Part shown: piece after piece, positions 8,499 to 17,142 of the stretch | Layout of the letters: each line of letters opens with the position of its first letter | How positions within the stretch are numbered: the first letter of the stretch is position 1 | NCBI GenBank assembly: GCA_019114175.1 | Contig: DXFZ01000108.1 | Location: forward strand, 1 to 39,020 | DNA length: 39,020 bases | Direction: 5' to 3' | Source: Candidatus Corynebacterium gallistercoris | GTDB taxonomy: Bacteria > Actinomycetota > Actinomycetes > Mycobacteriales > Mycobacteriaceae | Notes under the pieces: model-generated | What the model was told of the DNA's origin: nothing | Database searches by the model: none | Seen by the model: only the letters and a program-made list of their open reading frames with translations | Position numbers and translations under genes: made by a program

Positions 8499-9478
8499 TA
8501 CAGTGATTCCCACCCTGCCGTGTAAGCCGGTGCTTGGCCATCGACGAGGACTAGCGGTTGGTCCTCCGTCTCCGGCTGGCTGCGGACGGCCCCGATCCGC
8601 CGGTATCCCGCGGGCAGCCGCGCATCCGTGGTGCCCAGGAGGGTGTGGTCCTCCCCGCCGGTGAGCACCCAGTTCCAGGGGTCGTTGCCGGTGATCTTTG
8701 CCGCGTAGCGCAGCTTGTAGTCTGGGGCGATTTCCTGGGAATCCAGATCAATGCACACGCCGGAGCAGCTGGCTAGAGTGTTGAGGTCTCGGATGAGGCC
8801 ATCGGAGTTGTCCGTCATGGCGCTGGCACCCGTCGCGCGGGCCACGGATCCCCTGCCGGGTGTGAGGCGTGGGGCGCAGTGCCACTGCACGAGTTCGTTG
8901 AGAATCTCGTCATTGTGGGGCACTGAGGCCCTGGATCCAAAGTGAGTGAGGATGGCCAGCCCGGCTGTGGAATAGCCGATGTGACCAGATGCGATGAGGC
9001 GCTGCCCGGCTCCAGCCCCGTCGAGGGTCAGCGCCGGTGCGGGGCCAGCGAGTTCTCCCATGGCGGTGATGGAGATGACGAGGTCCTTGGAGAGCACCAC
9101 GTCCCCGCCGACGAGCTCCGCGGCCCACGGGGCCGCACCTTCATGGATTCCGCGGGCGATGTCTGCCACGGTTTTCAGGGGCATGTCCCCTGGTGTGGCG
9201 ATGGCTAGCAGGATGGCGGTGGGCCTGGCGCCCATGGCCTGGATGTCGGCGAAGTTTTGGGTGACGGCTTTCACTCCCACTTCCCACGCGGTGGAGTAAT
9301 CGAAGCTGAAGTGGCGGTTTTGCACCAGAATATCCGTGGAACAGACGTGTTTGGAGTTGCTCCCATGCATGTCCAACACGGCGGCGTCATCGCCGTTGAG
9401 GCTGCTGGGGGCTGCTTGACGGATCGCCGCGATGGTTGCGGCTTCCCCTGCTTGGGCTACTGTTTGTTGCTCCCGCAT
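8498..9478 (-). CDS. thiL: Thiamine-monophosphate kinase
   Basis: Phosphorylates thiamine monophosphate to thiamine diphosphate using ATP. The 326-aa product has the PurM-like fold markers of ThiL: NGDDAAVL near residue 29, STDILVQNRHF, KAVTQNFADIQAMGARP, GGDVV, and the C-terminal TDNSDGLIRDL and TGGEDHTLL. The frame stays open up to a start at 9538, but that would overlap the divergent DUF3515 gene; ATG at 9478 (MREQQTV) gives the expected N-terminus. No clear SD is seen. It heads the long co-directional block through ung, fakA-like and recG. Confidence 0.95.
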   Translation of the reverse strand: MREQQTVAQAGEAATIAAIRQAAPSSLNGDDAAVLDMHGSNSKHVCSTDILVQNRHFSFDYSTAWEVGVKAVTQNFADIQAMGARPTAILLAIATPGDMPLKTVADIARGIHEGAAPWAAELVGGDVVLSKDLVISITAMGELAGPAPALTLDGAGAGQRLIASGHIGYSTAGLAILTHFGSRASVPHNDEILNELVQWHCAPRLTPGRGSVARATGASAMTDNSDGLIRDLNTLASCSGVCIDLDSQEIAPDYKLRYAAKITGNDPWNWVLTGGEDHTLLGTTDARLPAGYRRIGAVRSQPETEDQPLVLVDGQAPAYTAGWESL

Positions 9479-9522
9479 CCTGATTGCTCGAGTGCCTTTC
9501 GGTGTTGGTCGTGAGTGCGACT

Positions 9523-9528
9523 TATGAT
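9523..9528 (+). promoter_or_regulatory. -10 element for leaderless DUF3515 mRNA
   Basis: TATGAT, followed by 8 nt and then the ATG at 9537. No SD precedes that ATG, so transcription should begin at or next to the start codon. Confidence 0.5.
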
Positions 9529-9536
9529 TGATGACC

Positions 9537-10532
9537 ATGACAGATCAGCCACCCGCTAACTCTACTCCCCGCTTCCAGATTGTTCTGGCGATTGTGGTTG
9601 CGGTGTTTTTCATCGTTGCCGTGATCGCAGCAGCGAAGATTGCAGGTGATCGGCAGACGTACTCCCCGGTGTCCATGGGGCCGGTGGATGCGCCGTTAGC
9701 TGAGTCCGCAGCGTGCGAGGACATCGCTGGTTCTCTTCCTGGCGAGGCATCTGGTTTCCAGCGCGTGGAGATCACGGCCCCCGCGCCGGTGGGCGCCGTG
9801 GCCTACCGCAACGCCTCCGGGGCCGAGCTGACTGTCCGCTGTGGTGTCTACGCACCGGATCAATACACGGTGCTCTCCTCCACCACTGATGAGGGCGGAG
9901 CCACGTGGCTGTTGGTCTCTGATGCCACGCCCGGCTCGAATCTGCGCACGTGGTACTCCGTGGGGTCCTCCCCGGTCGTGGCAGTCACCACGGAAGGGGA
10001 CATCGGCTCCATGCTGGACACCGTGGGCCAGGCGGTGGCCACAGCCCCACAGGAAGGCGAAGGTGCGCCACAGCCCGGAGCCTTCCCCTTGAGCACGGTT
10101 CCGGCCACGGCCTCCCGGAATGATCCGGCAGCGGCTAGGGTCTGCGAGGGATTCTTGACCGCCCTTCCGGAGACGATGGGCGATTGGCAGCGCACTGAAC
10201 CCACCGGGGAGGCAGCACGCCAGGAACCGGACCACACCGCCACCTACACCGGCGAGGGATTGGAGCCCGTGGTGATCCGGTGCGGGGTGGACATGCCGGA
10301 GGCCTATGAGGCCGGGGCTCGGCTCACGCAAGTTGATGAGGTGCCGTGGTTCTCGGAGCCCGGCCTGGCCCGCGGCTCCACCTCCGGCCAGTGGTTCGGT
10401 CTGGGGTTTGAGCAGATCGTGGCCATCGCCATGCCCCAGGTGGGCGGGGATGACGTGATCAGCCCCGTCTCGCGCGCCATGGCGGAGACGATGGACGCCG
10501 AGCCTACTGGCGGATCCTCAGCGCGCGGCTGA
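9537..10532 (+). CDS. Membrane-anchored protein with two tandem DUF3515 domains
   Basis: About 331 aa. One N-terminal transmembrane segment (QIVLAIVVAVFFIVAVIAAAKIA, roughly residues 14–36 from this start) predicts an extracytoplasmic body. The body contains two similar units. Unit 1 has CEDIAGSLP, then FQRVE, then VRCGVYAPDQY and TWYSVG; unit 2 has CEGFLTALP, then WQRTE, then IRCGVDMPEAY and QWFGLG. Each unit has two cysteines about 42–46 residues apart, a likely disulfide. From general knowledge the mycobacterial counterpart (Rv2980, also between thiL and ddl) is a single-unit protein of about 180 aa. Function unknown. The 3' end overlaps the convergent ddl by 29 bp. The start is set by the leaderless -10; ATG 9531 and TTG 9528 are alternatives. 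Confidence 0.82.
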   Translation: MTDQPPANSTPRFQIVLAIVVAVFFIVAVIAAAKIAGDRQTYSPVSMGPVDAPLAESAACEDIAGSLPGEASGFQRVEITAPAPVGAVAYRNASGAELTVRCGVYAPDQYTVLSSTTDEGGATWLLVSDATPGSNLRTWYSVGSSPVVAVTTEGDIGSMLDTVGQAVATAPQEGEGAPQPGAFPLSTVPATASRNDPAAARVCEGFLTALPETMGDWQRTEPTGEAARQEPDHTATYTGEGLEPVVIRCGVDMPEAYEAGARLTQVDEVPWFSEPGLARGSTSGQWFGLGFEQIVAIAMPQVGGDDVISPVSRAMAETMDAEPTGGSSARG

Positions 10533-11613
10533 TCAGGATTTCCACCAGCTCGGTGAAGTCCGTTCCCTCCGCGGCGAACATCTTCGGGTACATCGAAATC
10601 GGAGTGAACCCAGGCAACGTATTGATCTCATTGAGCACAGGGCCAGAATCCGTGGCGAAGAAGTCCACGCGGGCCAGGCCCTCGCAGCCCACTGCCTCGA
10701 AGGTCTTGATGGCCAGGTTGCGCACCGCAGCAGTGGTCTCCGCATCCAGCGGTGCGGGGATGGTTGCAGTCACGGTGGAATCCACGTACTTGGCGTCGAA
10801 ACCATAAAATCCTTCAGCGCCATCCTCTGTGCCTTCTAGCTGTGCTGGAACGCTGGCCACCACAGACCCATCGGCGTACTGCAACACCCCGCACTCCACC
10901 TCAGCACCGTAGATCATCGCTTCCACGATGACCTTGGAATCGTGGGCAAATGCGAGATCCACCGCTTCAGCCAGCTGATCCCAGGTGGACACCTTGGAAA
11001 TACCAATGCTGGAGCCACCCCGGGCCGGCTTCACAAACAGGGGCAGGCCGAGGCGCTGCTTCTCCTCATCGGTGAGCTCGCGGTTCTCCCGCAGGATCAG
11101 CTCTTCACCCACGGGGATGCCAGCCTCACGCGCCAGGCGCTTGGTGGCCTCCTTATCCATGCCTGCGGCGGAGGCCAACACACCATTGCCCACATACGGC
11201 ACGCCGGAAAGCTCGAAGAGTCCCTGAATGGTGCCGTCTTCACCATTCACCCCGTGGAGGACGGGGAAGATCACATCAACATCGGCGAACAATTCGCCTG
11301 CCCGTCCTCCGGTAACGTAGCGCAGCCGCCCGGCTGGCTGGCCGAACATCAGCTGTATCGTTTCCCCACCTTCGCCTGGGGCTGGGACTTCGGGCATCGC
11401 GGCCCCGTTGGCGCGGAGGGTGTCTGTTTGCGTGGTGCCGGGCACCCACTGTCCCTCGGTGGTGATGCCCACGGGGACCACGTCAAACCTCTCCGGGTCA
11501 AGGTGATCGATCACCGCCGCTGCGGAGATACAGGACACGGAGTGTTCGGTGGACTGGCCGCCGTAGACCACGGCGACAACTGTGCGGTTGGTGTTTTCTG
11601 CCTTCTCAGTCAC
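10504..11613 (-). CDS. ddl: D-alanine--D-alanine ligase
   Basis: ATP-grasp enzyme that joins two D-Ala for peptidoglycan precursor synthesis. The 369-aa protein opens with VVAVVYGGQSTEHSVSCISA (the Ddl GGxSxEHxVS motif), then LHGVNGEDGTIQGLFELSGVPYVG, the KPARGGSSIGISKV ATP loop, and the C-terminal metal/substrate motif RVDFF … NEINTLPGFTPISMYP. The GTG at 11613 is preferred; a TTG at 11622 would add three residues. It lies 22 nt after the gpsA stop, so gpsA–ddl form a transcription unit. Its last codons are antisense to the end of the DUF3515 gene. Confidence 0.97.
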   Translation of the reverse strand: MTEKAENTNRTVVAVVYGGQSTEHSVSCISAAAVIDHLDPERFDVVPVGITTEGQWVPGTTQTDTLRANGAAMPEVPAPGEGGETIQLMFGQPAGRLRYVTGGRAGELFADVDVIFPVLHGVNGEDGTIQGLFELSGVPYVGNGVLASAAGMDKEATKRLAREAGIPVGEELILRENRELTDEEKQRLGLPLFVKPARGGSSIGISKVSTWDQLAEAVDLAFAHDSKVIVEAMIYGAEVECGVLQYADGSVVASVPAQLEGTEDGAEGFYGFDAKYVDSTVTATIPAPLDAETTAAVRNLAIKTFEAVGCEGLARVDFFATDSGPVLNEINTLPGFTPISMYPKMFAAEGTDFTELVEILISRALRIRQ

Positions 11614-11635
11614 AGCGCCCAAGTCTAGCGTGTTG

Positions 11636-12640
11636 CTAGCTCACTTCTGCCTTTCGGCTGCGCCCCAGCAGACCCAGCATCGCTTCCTTCACATCCGCAC
11701 CGTGGTGGCACACCCCCACCACGGCATCTGTGATGGGTACGTCCACGCCGTTGGCCTTGGCGAGCTCCTGGACGGACTGGGAAGACACCACGCCCTCGGC
11801 TACCTGGCCCTTCGTCGCCTTCGCCGCTTCGTCGGGGGACTTGCCCAGGGCCAGCTGCTCGCCAAACGTGCGGTTGCGGGAGAGCGGAGAGGTGCAGGTG
11901 GCGACCAGATCCCCCATGCCCGCCAGGCCAGCCAGGGTCCGCGGGTCGGCGCCGAGTTCGAGCGCAAGGCGGGTGGTCTCCGCCAGCCCGCGGGTGATGA
12001 CGGTGGCGGCGGTGTTGCTCCCGTACCCCATGCCGGCGGCGATGCCGCTGGCTAGGGCAATGACATTCTTACAGGTGCCGGCAATCTCGCAGCCCACCAC
12101 GTCGGTGTTGGTGTAAGGGCGCAGATACGGGGCCGCCACGGCTGCCTGAATGAGTTGTGCGCGGTCGGTGTTCTCACACGCCACGACGGTGGCGGCGGGC
12201 TGACCTTGGGCCACTTCCTTAGCCAGATTCGGGCCAGTGAGAACCGCCACCCGGTCGGTCTCAATGTCCGCCACCTCAGCGATGAGTTGAGACATGCGCA
12301 GCCCAGAGGAGTGCTCAATGCCCTTGGCCAAACTCACCACGGAAGCATCCCGCGGGAGGAGGTCCTTCCATTGGCTCAAGTTTTCCCGCAGGGACTGCGA
12401 TGGCACACCCAGGACCACAATTTCCGCACCCTCCAAGGCTTCGGCGGGGTCTGAGGTTCCCATTACGGACTCGGGCAGCACAATATCCGGCAGGTAGGCG
12501 GAGTTACGGTGATTGGTAGCTACATCATCGGCAATTTCTTGCCTCCGGGCCCATAGGGACACCCCATTGTTGGCGTCCGCAAACACCTTGGCCACGGTTG
12601 TTCCCCATGAGCCCGCGCCCATCACTGCTACCTGAACCAT
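11636..12640 (-). CDS. gpsA: NAD(P)-dependent glycerol-3-phosphate dehydrogenase
   Basis: Reduces dihydroxyacetone phosphate to sn-glycerol-3-phosphate, the precursor of glycerophospholipids. The 334-aa protein has the Rossmann motif [19 protein letters not shown] at the N-terminus, [12 protein letters not shown], and the substrate-domain signature [23 protein letters not shown] with its conserved lysine. GAAGGA ends 6 nt before the ATG at 12640, so this Met is preferred over the ATG at 12646, which would touch the SD. It is upstream of ddl and divergent from mutT1. Length and motifs are normal. Confidence 0.96.
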   Translation of the reverse strand: MVQVAVMGAGSWGTTVAKVFADANNGVSLWARRQEIADDVATNHRNSAYLPDIVLPESVMGTSDPAEALEGAEIVVLGVPSQSLRENLSQWKDLLPRDASVVSLAKGIEHSSGLRMSQLIAEVADIETDRVAVLTGPNLAKEVAQGQPAATVVACENTDRAQLIQAAVAAPYLRPYTNTDVVGCEIAGTCKNVIALASGIAAGMGYGSNTAATVITRGLAETTRLALELGADPRTLAGLAGMGDLVATCTSPLSRNRTFGEQLALGKSPDEAAKATKGQVAEGVVSSQSVQELAKANGVDVPITDAVVGVCHHGADVKEAMLGLLGRSRKAEVS

Positions 12641-12761
12641 GGTCATTCCTTCCCGTGGCGTGCCCGCGCGGGTGCCGCTTCCACTGCTCGTTCGTTATAC
12701 GATGTTGCCTGTAAGTGTATCTGCTTGACACCGCCGCTTTGACGGAAGGCTTAATAGACCT

Positions 12762-13781
12762 GTGATTTCGCACACTGGAATTGGCGATCTTTCCACCTCC
12801 TTGTCCCTATCTACGCATGACCGTGGCCACGTGAACCGCATCGGCTCCCGCCCCGCTGAGGAGTTTGCTCGCCCCACCTTCGCCGCCGGCGCGGTGCTGT
12901 GGCGCAAGAAGAAGGGCAAGAAGAATGGGGCACCCACGGGCGAGATTGAGGTTGCACTGATCCACCGGCCTCGTTACGACGATTGGTCTCTAGCAAAGGG
13001 CAAGGTGGATCCAGGGGAAAACCTCGCTGGCACGGCCATCCGGGAAATCGAAGAAGAGACTGGCTTCAAGGCCAGCCTCGGCTGGCTGCTGGGATACGTC
13101 CATTACCCCGTCGGCAACCGGACCAAGGTTGTCTACTACTGGACCGCTGAGGTCACTGACGGTGAATTCGTCGCCAACGAAGAAGCAGATGAGCTGCGGT
13201 GGCTCTCCCCTGCCAAGGCGGCAAACTTGTGCAGCTATGACATTGATAAAGATGTCCTCGCCGCCGGTGTGCAGATGATTGAGCTTGGCTGCGACCGCCG
13301 AGTTCTCTACGTCCGTCACGCCAAGGCCCATGACCGCAAGGGCTGGGAGGGCGATGATAATTTGCGCCCCCTCAACAAGAAGGGCCGCCGCCAAGCGGAA
13401 ATGCTGGTCAGCGAGCTCTCTGCCTACCGCCCGGAGGCCATCGTCTCCGCCCTCCCTGACCGGTGCCAGCACACCGCCACTCCCCTGTCCCAAGACGTGG
13501 GGCTTAAGATCACAGTCGAGGAAAACATCGGGGATGCCGGCTGGGAGCTCAGCCCCGATATAGCCCTGAACGCCTTCGCCAAGGCGACCCAGTCCGCACC
13601 CGTGACGGCCATCGTGGCCCAGGGCTCAGTCATCCCCGGGGTGCTCGCTCGCCTCGCCGGCCGCAACGGCATCGACATCGAGGACATGCGGGTAAAGAAG
13701 TCCAGCGTCTGGGTGCTGCACTTCAAGGGCGAGGAACTGCTGGGCGTGGACTACCTCGCCAGCCCCCTTGCGGTGAAGTAG
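12762..13781 (+). CDS. mutT1: MutT1-type Nudix hydrolase fused to histidine phosphatase
   Basis: Cytosolic nucleotide-sanitising enzyme with two domains. The Nudix box is at residues 80–101 (GKVDPGEN … REIEEETGF), fitting GX5EX7REUXEEXGU. The second half is a histidine phosphatase with the RHG-type motif VRHAKAH around 184–190. Mycobacterial MutT1 has this architecture and degrades 8-oxo-(d)GTP and diadenosine polyphosphates; the position beside gpsA and leuCD fits. The GTG start at 12762 is uncertain: no SD is visible, a -10-like TAATAG lies only 4 nt upstream, and an in-frame GTG at 12831 (VNRIGSRP) would remove 23 poorly conserved residues. Confidence 0.9.
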   Translation: MISHTGIGDLSTSLSLSTHDRGHVNRIGSRPAEEFARPTFAAGAVLWRKKKGKKNGAPTGEIEVALIHRPRYDDWSLAKGKVDPGENLAGTAIREIEEETGFKASLGWLLGYVHYPVGNRTKVVYYWTAEVTDGEFVANEEADELRWLSPAKAANLCSYDIDKDVLAAGVQMIELGCDRRVLYVRHAKAHDRKGWEGDDNLRPLNKKGRRQAEMLVSELSAYRPEAIVSALPDRCQHTATPLSQDVGLKITVEENIGDAGWELSPDIALNAFAKATQSAPVTAIVAQGSVIPGVLARLAGRNGIDIEDMRVKKSSVWVLHFKGEELLGVDYLASPLAVK

Positions 13782-13807
13782 CCCGCCCCCGTTCCCCCGC
13801 AGCGCAG

Positions 13808-14404
13808 TTAGCCACGCACCAACGTGGTGGGCTTGAAGCTCGCCCGCTGCGCTTCGAACGCTTCAATCGCGTCCTCATCCCGCAGCGTCAGGCCAATGTC
13901 ATCAAGGCCCTCCATCAACCGCCAGCGCGTGTAGTCATCCACCTCAAAGTTGAAGGTGTACGTGTCCAGCTGCGCGGTGCGTTCCTCGAGGTTGACGGTC
14001 ATTTCCGCGCCGGGGTTTCGCTCCAGCAGCTTCCAGATCAGCTCGATATCCTCGGGCTCCATCTGCGCCGCCAGCAGGCCAGCTTTGCCGGAATTGCCGC
14101 GGAAGATGTCCGCAAAGCGGGAGGAGAACACGACCTTGAAGCCGTAGTCCATCAGCGCCCATACGGCGTGTTCGCGGGAGGATCCTGTTCCGAAATCCGG
14201 ACCGGCCACCAGCACGCTCGCGCCTGCGTACTGCGGCTGGTTCAGCACGAAGTCCTCGTTCTTGCGCCAGCCGGCGAACAGCCCGTCTTCGAATCCCGTG
14301 CGGGTAACTCGCTTGAGGTACACGGCTGGGATGATCTGGTCAGTATCCACGTTGGACCGGTTGAGCGGCGCTGCCACACCGGTGTGGGTGACGAATTTCT
14401 CCAT
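13808..14404 (-). CDS. leuD: 3-isopropylmalate dehydratase small subunit
   Basis: Swivel-domain subunit that works with LeuC to isomerise 2- to 3-isopropylmalate in leucine synthesis. The 198-aa protein shows [40 protein letters not shown] and the substrate-recognition loop [21 protein letters not shown], all typical of LeuD. ATG at 14404 follows AAGGAG with about 5 nt spacing. It lies 71 nt downstream of leuC on the same strand; that spacer holds one copy of the T-run motif and an imperfect GC-rich hairpin. Confidence 0.97.
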   Translation of the reverse strand: MEKFVTHTGVAAPLNRSNVDTDQIIPAVYLKRVTRTGFEDGLFAGWRKNEDFVLNQPQYAGASVLVAGPDFGTGSSREHAVWALMDYGFKVVFSSRFADIFRGNSGKAGLLAAQMEPEDIELIWKLLERNPGAEMTVNLEERTAQLDTYTFNFEVDDYTRWRLMEGLDDIGLTLRDEDAIEAFEAQRASFKPTTLVRG

Positions 14405-14429
14405 CGTTGCTCCTTAGTGTTGTTGTTTA

Positions 14430-14449
14430 TTTTTCCGGCGACGGCACCC
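14430..14449 (+). repeat. T-run/GGCGACGGC motif in the leuC–leuD spacer
   Basis: Five T, then CC, then GGCGACGGCACCC. It is non-coding here and shares the 13-nt core exactly with the copy at 21176–21198. Confidence 0.5.
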
Positions 14450-14475
14450 TGCCGCCACCCTTCCTTCACCCGTGT

Positions 14476-15903
14476 TTATAGGTCTGCAGGCGATGCCAGG
14501 TAGCCGGTGACTGCGGTGGCTGCCGCCACCGGCGGGGAGACGAGATGAGTCCGCCCGCCCTTGCCTTGACGGCCTTCGAAGTTGCGGTTGGAGGTGGAGG
14601 CGGAGCGTTCTCCGGGGCTCAACTGGTCGGGGTTCATGCCGAGGCACATGGAGCATCCTGCCGTGCGCCATTCTGCGCCGGCTTCGGTGAAAATCGTGTC
14701 CAGGCCTTCCTCTTCGGCTTGGGCTTTCACTCGCGCGGAGGAGGGCACGACAAGCATCCGCACGCCTTCGGCAACCGTGCGGCCCTTGATGACCTCTGCT
14801 GCTACGCGCAGGTCTTCGATGCGGGAGTTGGTGCAGGAGCCGAGGAAGACGGTGTCGATCTTCACTTCTCGCAGTGGTTGGCCGGGGCGCAGGTCCATGT
14901 ATTCCATGGCGCGCTCTGCCGCGAGGCGGTCTGAATCGTTGGTGAAGTCCTCCAGGTGCGGGATGGATTCCGCCAGCGGCAGGCCTTGCCCCGGGTTGGT
15001 GCCCCAGGTAACGAATGGGGTGAGCGCGGAGCCATCGATGTGCACCACGGTGTCAAAGGTCGCGTCATCGTCCGTGCGCAGGGACCGCCAATATTCCACC
15101 GCCTTGTCCCACTCCTCACCTTCTGGGGCGTGGGGGCGGCCACGGAGGTAGTCAAAGGTCACGTCATCGGGTGCGATCATACCGGCGCGGGCACCTGCCT
15201 CGATGGACATGTTGCACATGGTCATGCGGGCTTCCATGGAAAGTTTTTCAATGGCCTCGCCGCGGTATTCAATGATGTGGCCTTGCCCGCCACCGGTTCC
15301 GATCTTGGCGATGATGGCCAGGATCAGGTCCTTTGACGTGACTCCCGGCTGAAGCTCGCCGGAGACCTCGATGGCCATGGTCTTGAATGGCTTGAGGGGA
15401 AGCGTCTGGGTGGCCAGGACGTGCTCCACCTCTGACGTACCAATGCCCATCGCGATGGAGCCGAAGGCTCCGTGGGTGGAGGTGTGGGAGTCACCGCAGA
15501 CCACCGTCATGCCTGGTTGGGTGAGCCCCAACTGCGGGCCGACGGTGTGCACGATGCCCTGTTCGATGTCACCCATGGAGTGGAGGCGAATCCCGAATTC
15601 CTCTGCGTTGTCCCGCAGGGTGGAGACCTGCAACCGGCTGGTGGGTTCCTGGATCTCCAGCAGGTTGCCCGTTTTCACCCCAACCGTGGGCACGTTGTGG
15701 TCTTCGGTGGCGATCGTCAGGTCGGGCCTGCGCACGGCACGGCCGGCTTGGCGCAGTCCGTCGAAGGCCTGTGGGGATGTCACCTCATGGACGAGGTGCA
15801 GGTCAATGTACAGCAGGTCTGGTCCGCCGTTGTCACCGGCCTTGACCACGTGGTCACGCCAGACTTTTTCCGCCAGGGTCAGTGGCTGAGTCCGTTCGCT
15901 CAT
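14476..15903 (-). CDS. leuC: 3-isopropylmalate dehydratase large subunit
   Basis: [4Fe-4S] hydro-lyase of the aconitase superfamily; with LeuD it converts 2-isopropylmalate to 3-isopropylmalate. The 475-aa product has the cluster ligands in [12 protein letters not shown] and in [12 protein letters not shown] (CxxC), plus [12 protein letters not shown] and [15 protein letters not shown], all standard for LeuC. AGGAG lies 8 nt before the ATG at 15903; a GTG at 15906 is possible. The promoter just upstream carries a candidate LtbR half-site. leuB is some 19 kb away. Confidence 0.97.
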   Translation of the reverse strand: MSERTQPLTLAEKVWRDHVVKAGDNGGPDLLYIDLHLVHEVTSPQAFDGLRQAGRAVRRPDLTIATEDHNVPTVGVKTGNLLEIQEPTSRLQVSTLRDNAEEFGIRLHSMGDIEQGIVHTVGPQLGLTQPGMTVVCGDSHTSTHGAFGSIAMGIGTSEVEHVLATQTLPLKPFKTMAIEVSGELQPGVTSKDLILAIIAKIGTGGGQGHIIEYRGEAIEKLSMEARMTMCNMSIEAGARAGMIAPDDVTFDYLRGRPHAPEGEEWDKAVEYWRSLRTDDDATFDTVVHIDGSALTPFVTWGTNPGQGLPLAESIPHLEDFTNDSDRLAAERAMEYMDLRPGQPLREVKIDTVFLGSCTNSRIEDLRVAAEVIKGRTVAEGVRMLVVPSSARVKAQAEEEGLDTIFTEAGAEWRTAGCSMCLGMNPDQLSPGERSASTSNRNFEGRQGKGGRTHLVSPPVAAATAVTGYLASPADL

Positions 15904-15930
15904 CACAATCTCTCCTCTAAGTGTTCCACT

Positions 15931-15947
15931 AGATGGAATTGATCATA
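15931..15947 (-). promoter_or_regulatory. leuC promoter -10 with candidate LtbR half-site
   Basis: On the minus strand TATGAT (15947–15942) is a good -10 box, about 39 nt before leuC. Two nt downstream of it comes ATTCCATCT (15939–15931), identical to one arm of the palindrome in the IclR-gene promoter. The other arm is degenerate (4 of 9). The plus-strand flank CCACTAGATGGAAT also resembles CCACCAGATGGAAT at 18661–18674. Confidence 0.6.
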
Positions 15948-16013
15948 TCAGAGTATGGGATCACGCATGGTTATTTTCCCCGCGCGCGGCTGCAATACCG
16001 CAATATCGGGGCG

Positions 16014-16019
16014 TACATT
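16014..16019 (+). promoter_or_regulatory. -10 element of the aminopeptidase gene (leaderless)
   Basis: TACATT, 8 nt before the ATG at 16028. Upstream, an 8-bp near-direct repeat (TGCAATAC/CGCAATAT, 15991–16006) covers the expected -35 region and may bind a regulator. Confidence 0.5.
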
Positions 16020-16027
16020 GGAAAGAC

Positions 16028-17119
16028 ATGAGTACATTCTTCCCGCTTGAGACCTATTCACGTCGCCTCAACCTCGTCACCAACCTTGCTGCCAAGGCCG
16101 GCCTGGATGGCATTGTGATCACCCCAGGTCCGGACATGGAATATCTTCTGGGGCTGACGATCTCAACACACGAGCGTTTCACGGCCCTCGTTGTGACCAC
16201 CAAGGAGCGCAAGGTCATCGTCCCGGCCGTCGATGCGGCTGATGTGCGCAACTCCGCCGCCGGTGAGCTCGGAGTGGAGGTCATCGGGTGGCGGGATGGG
16301 GAGGACCCCTACGCTCCCATTACTCCCGGCGACTATGCTGTGAGCGCCTCCACCACCGCTGACCATCTGCTGGAGCTGCAGAACCGCGGGCTCAAGACCG
16401 TCAACGCCACGCAGGTGCTGGCCCAGGGTTTCGTTCGCAAGGAGGCCGCCGAGCTGGAGCAGCTCCGCCGCGCAAGTTCCGCCATCGATGAAGTCCACCG
16501 CGCGGTGCCCGGACTGCTGAAGGCCGGTGTCACGGAGAACGAGGTCGCCGCAGAGCTGGAAAAGCTGATACTGCGCGAGCACGTGGCCGTGGACTTCATC
16601 ATCGTCGGCTCCGGCCCCCACGGCGCCGATCCTCACCACAGCCACTCTGATCGGGTGATTGAAGATGGTGACGTGGTGGTCGTGGATCTGGGCGGCACGC
16701 TTGATAGCGGCTACCACTCGGACTGCACCCGCACCTACGTAGTGGGTGAAGCATCCGCCGAACAGCGAGACATCTACGCAACCTTGAAGCGGGCCCACCA
16801 GGCAGGCCTGGGCTTCGCCAAGCCCGGCGTGACCGCGGGTGACATTGATAAGGTCGTGCGGGACGTGCTGACAGAGGCCGGTTACGGCGAATACTTCAGC
16901 CACCGCACCGGCCACGGGATCGGGCTGTCCACCCATGAGGAGCCATTCCTGCTGGCGGGAAATGACTTCGTCATCGAAGAGGGCATGTGCTTTTCCATCG
17001 AGCCTGGCGTGTACTTCACCGGTCAGTGGGGAGCTCGCATCGAGGACATCGTGGTAGTCACTGCCGATGGTGTGGAGCCCATCAACACAACATCCCACGA
17101 ACTACTGTCCGTGGGTTAG
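16028..17119 (+). CDS. M24 metallopeptidase (Xaa-Pro aminopeptidase/dipeptidase type)
   Basis: A 363-aa pita-bread metallopeptidase expected to remove N-terminal residues from Xaa-Pro peptides in the cytoplasm. An N-terminal creatinase-like domain (about 1–130) precedes the catalytic domain. The dinuclear metal ligands are visible: Asp in VVVVDLGG and in DSGYHSDCTRTY, His in HRTGHGIGLSTHEEP, Glu in FSIEPGVY and in ARIEDIVVV. It is divergent from leuC, and the next gene is a POT peptide transporter in convergent orientation, so the context suggests peptide salvage. The start lies 8 nt after a -10 box, so the mRNA is probably leaderless. PepP versus PepQ specificity cannot be decided from sequence alone. 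Confidence 0.92.
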   Translation: MSTFFPLETYSRRLNLVTNLAAKAGLDGIVITPGPDMEYLLGLTISTHERFTALVVTTKERKVIVPAVDAADVRNSAAGELGVEVIGWRDGEDPYAPITPGDYAVSASTTADHLLELQNRGLKTVNATQVLAQGFVRKEAAELEQLRRASSAIDEVHRAVPGLLKAGVTENEVAAELEKLILREHVAVDFIIVGSGPHGADPHHSHSDRVIEDGDVVVVDLGGTLDSGYHSDCTRTYVVGEASAEQRDIYATLKRAHQAGLGFAKPGVTAGDIDKVVRDVLTEAGYGEYFSHRTGHGIGLSTHEEPFLLAGNDFVIEEGMCFSIEPGVYFTGQWGARIEDIVVVTADGVEPINTTSHELLSVG

Positions 17120-17142
17120 ACGCTGCGGGGGTCTGGGGTCGC

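Noticed and set aside
12725..12757. Promoter TTGACA … TAATAG for mutT1
   Set aside because: The spacer is 21 bp and the -10 lies only 4 nt from the GTG; neither fits a normal or leaderless promoter well.
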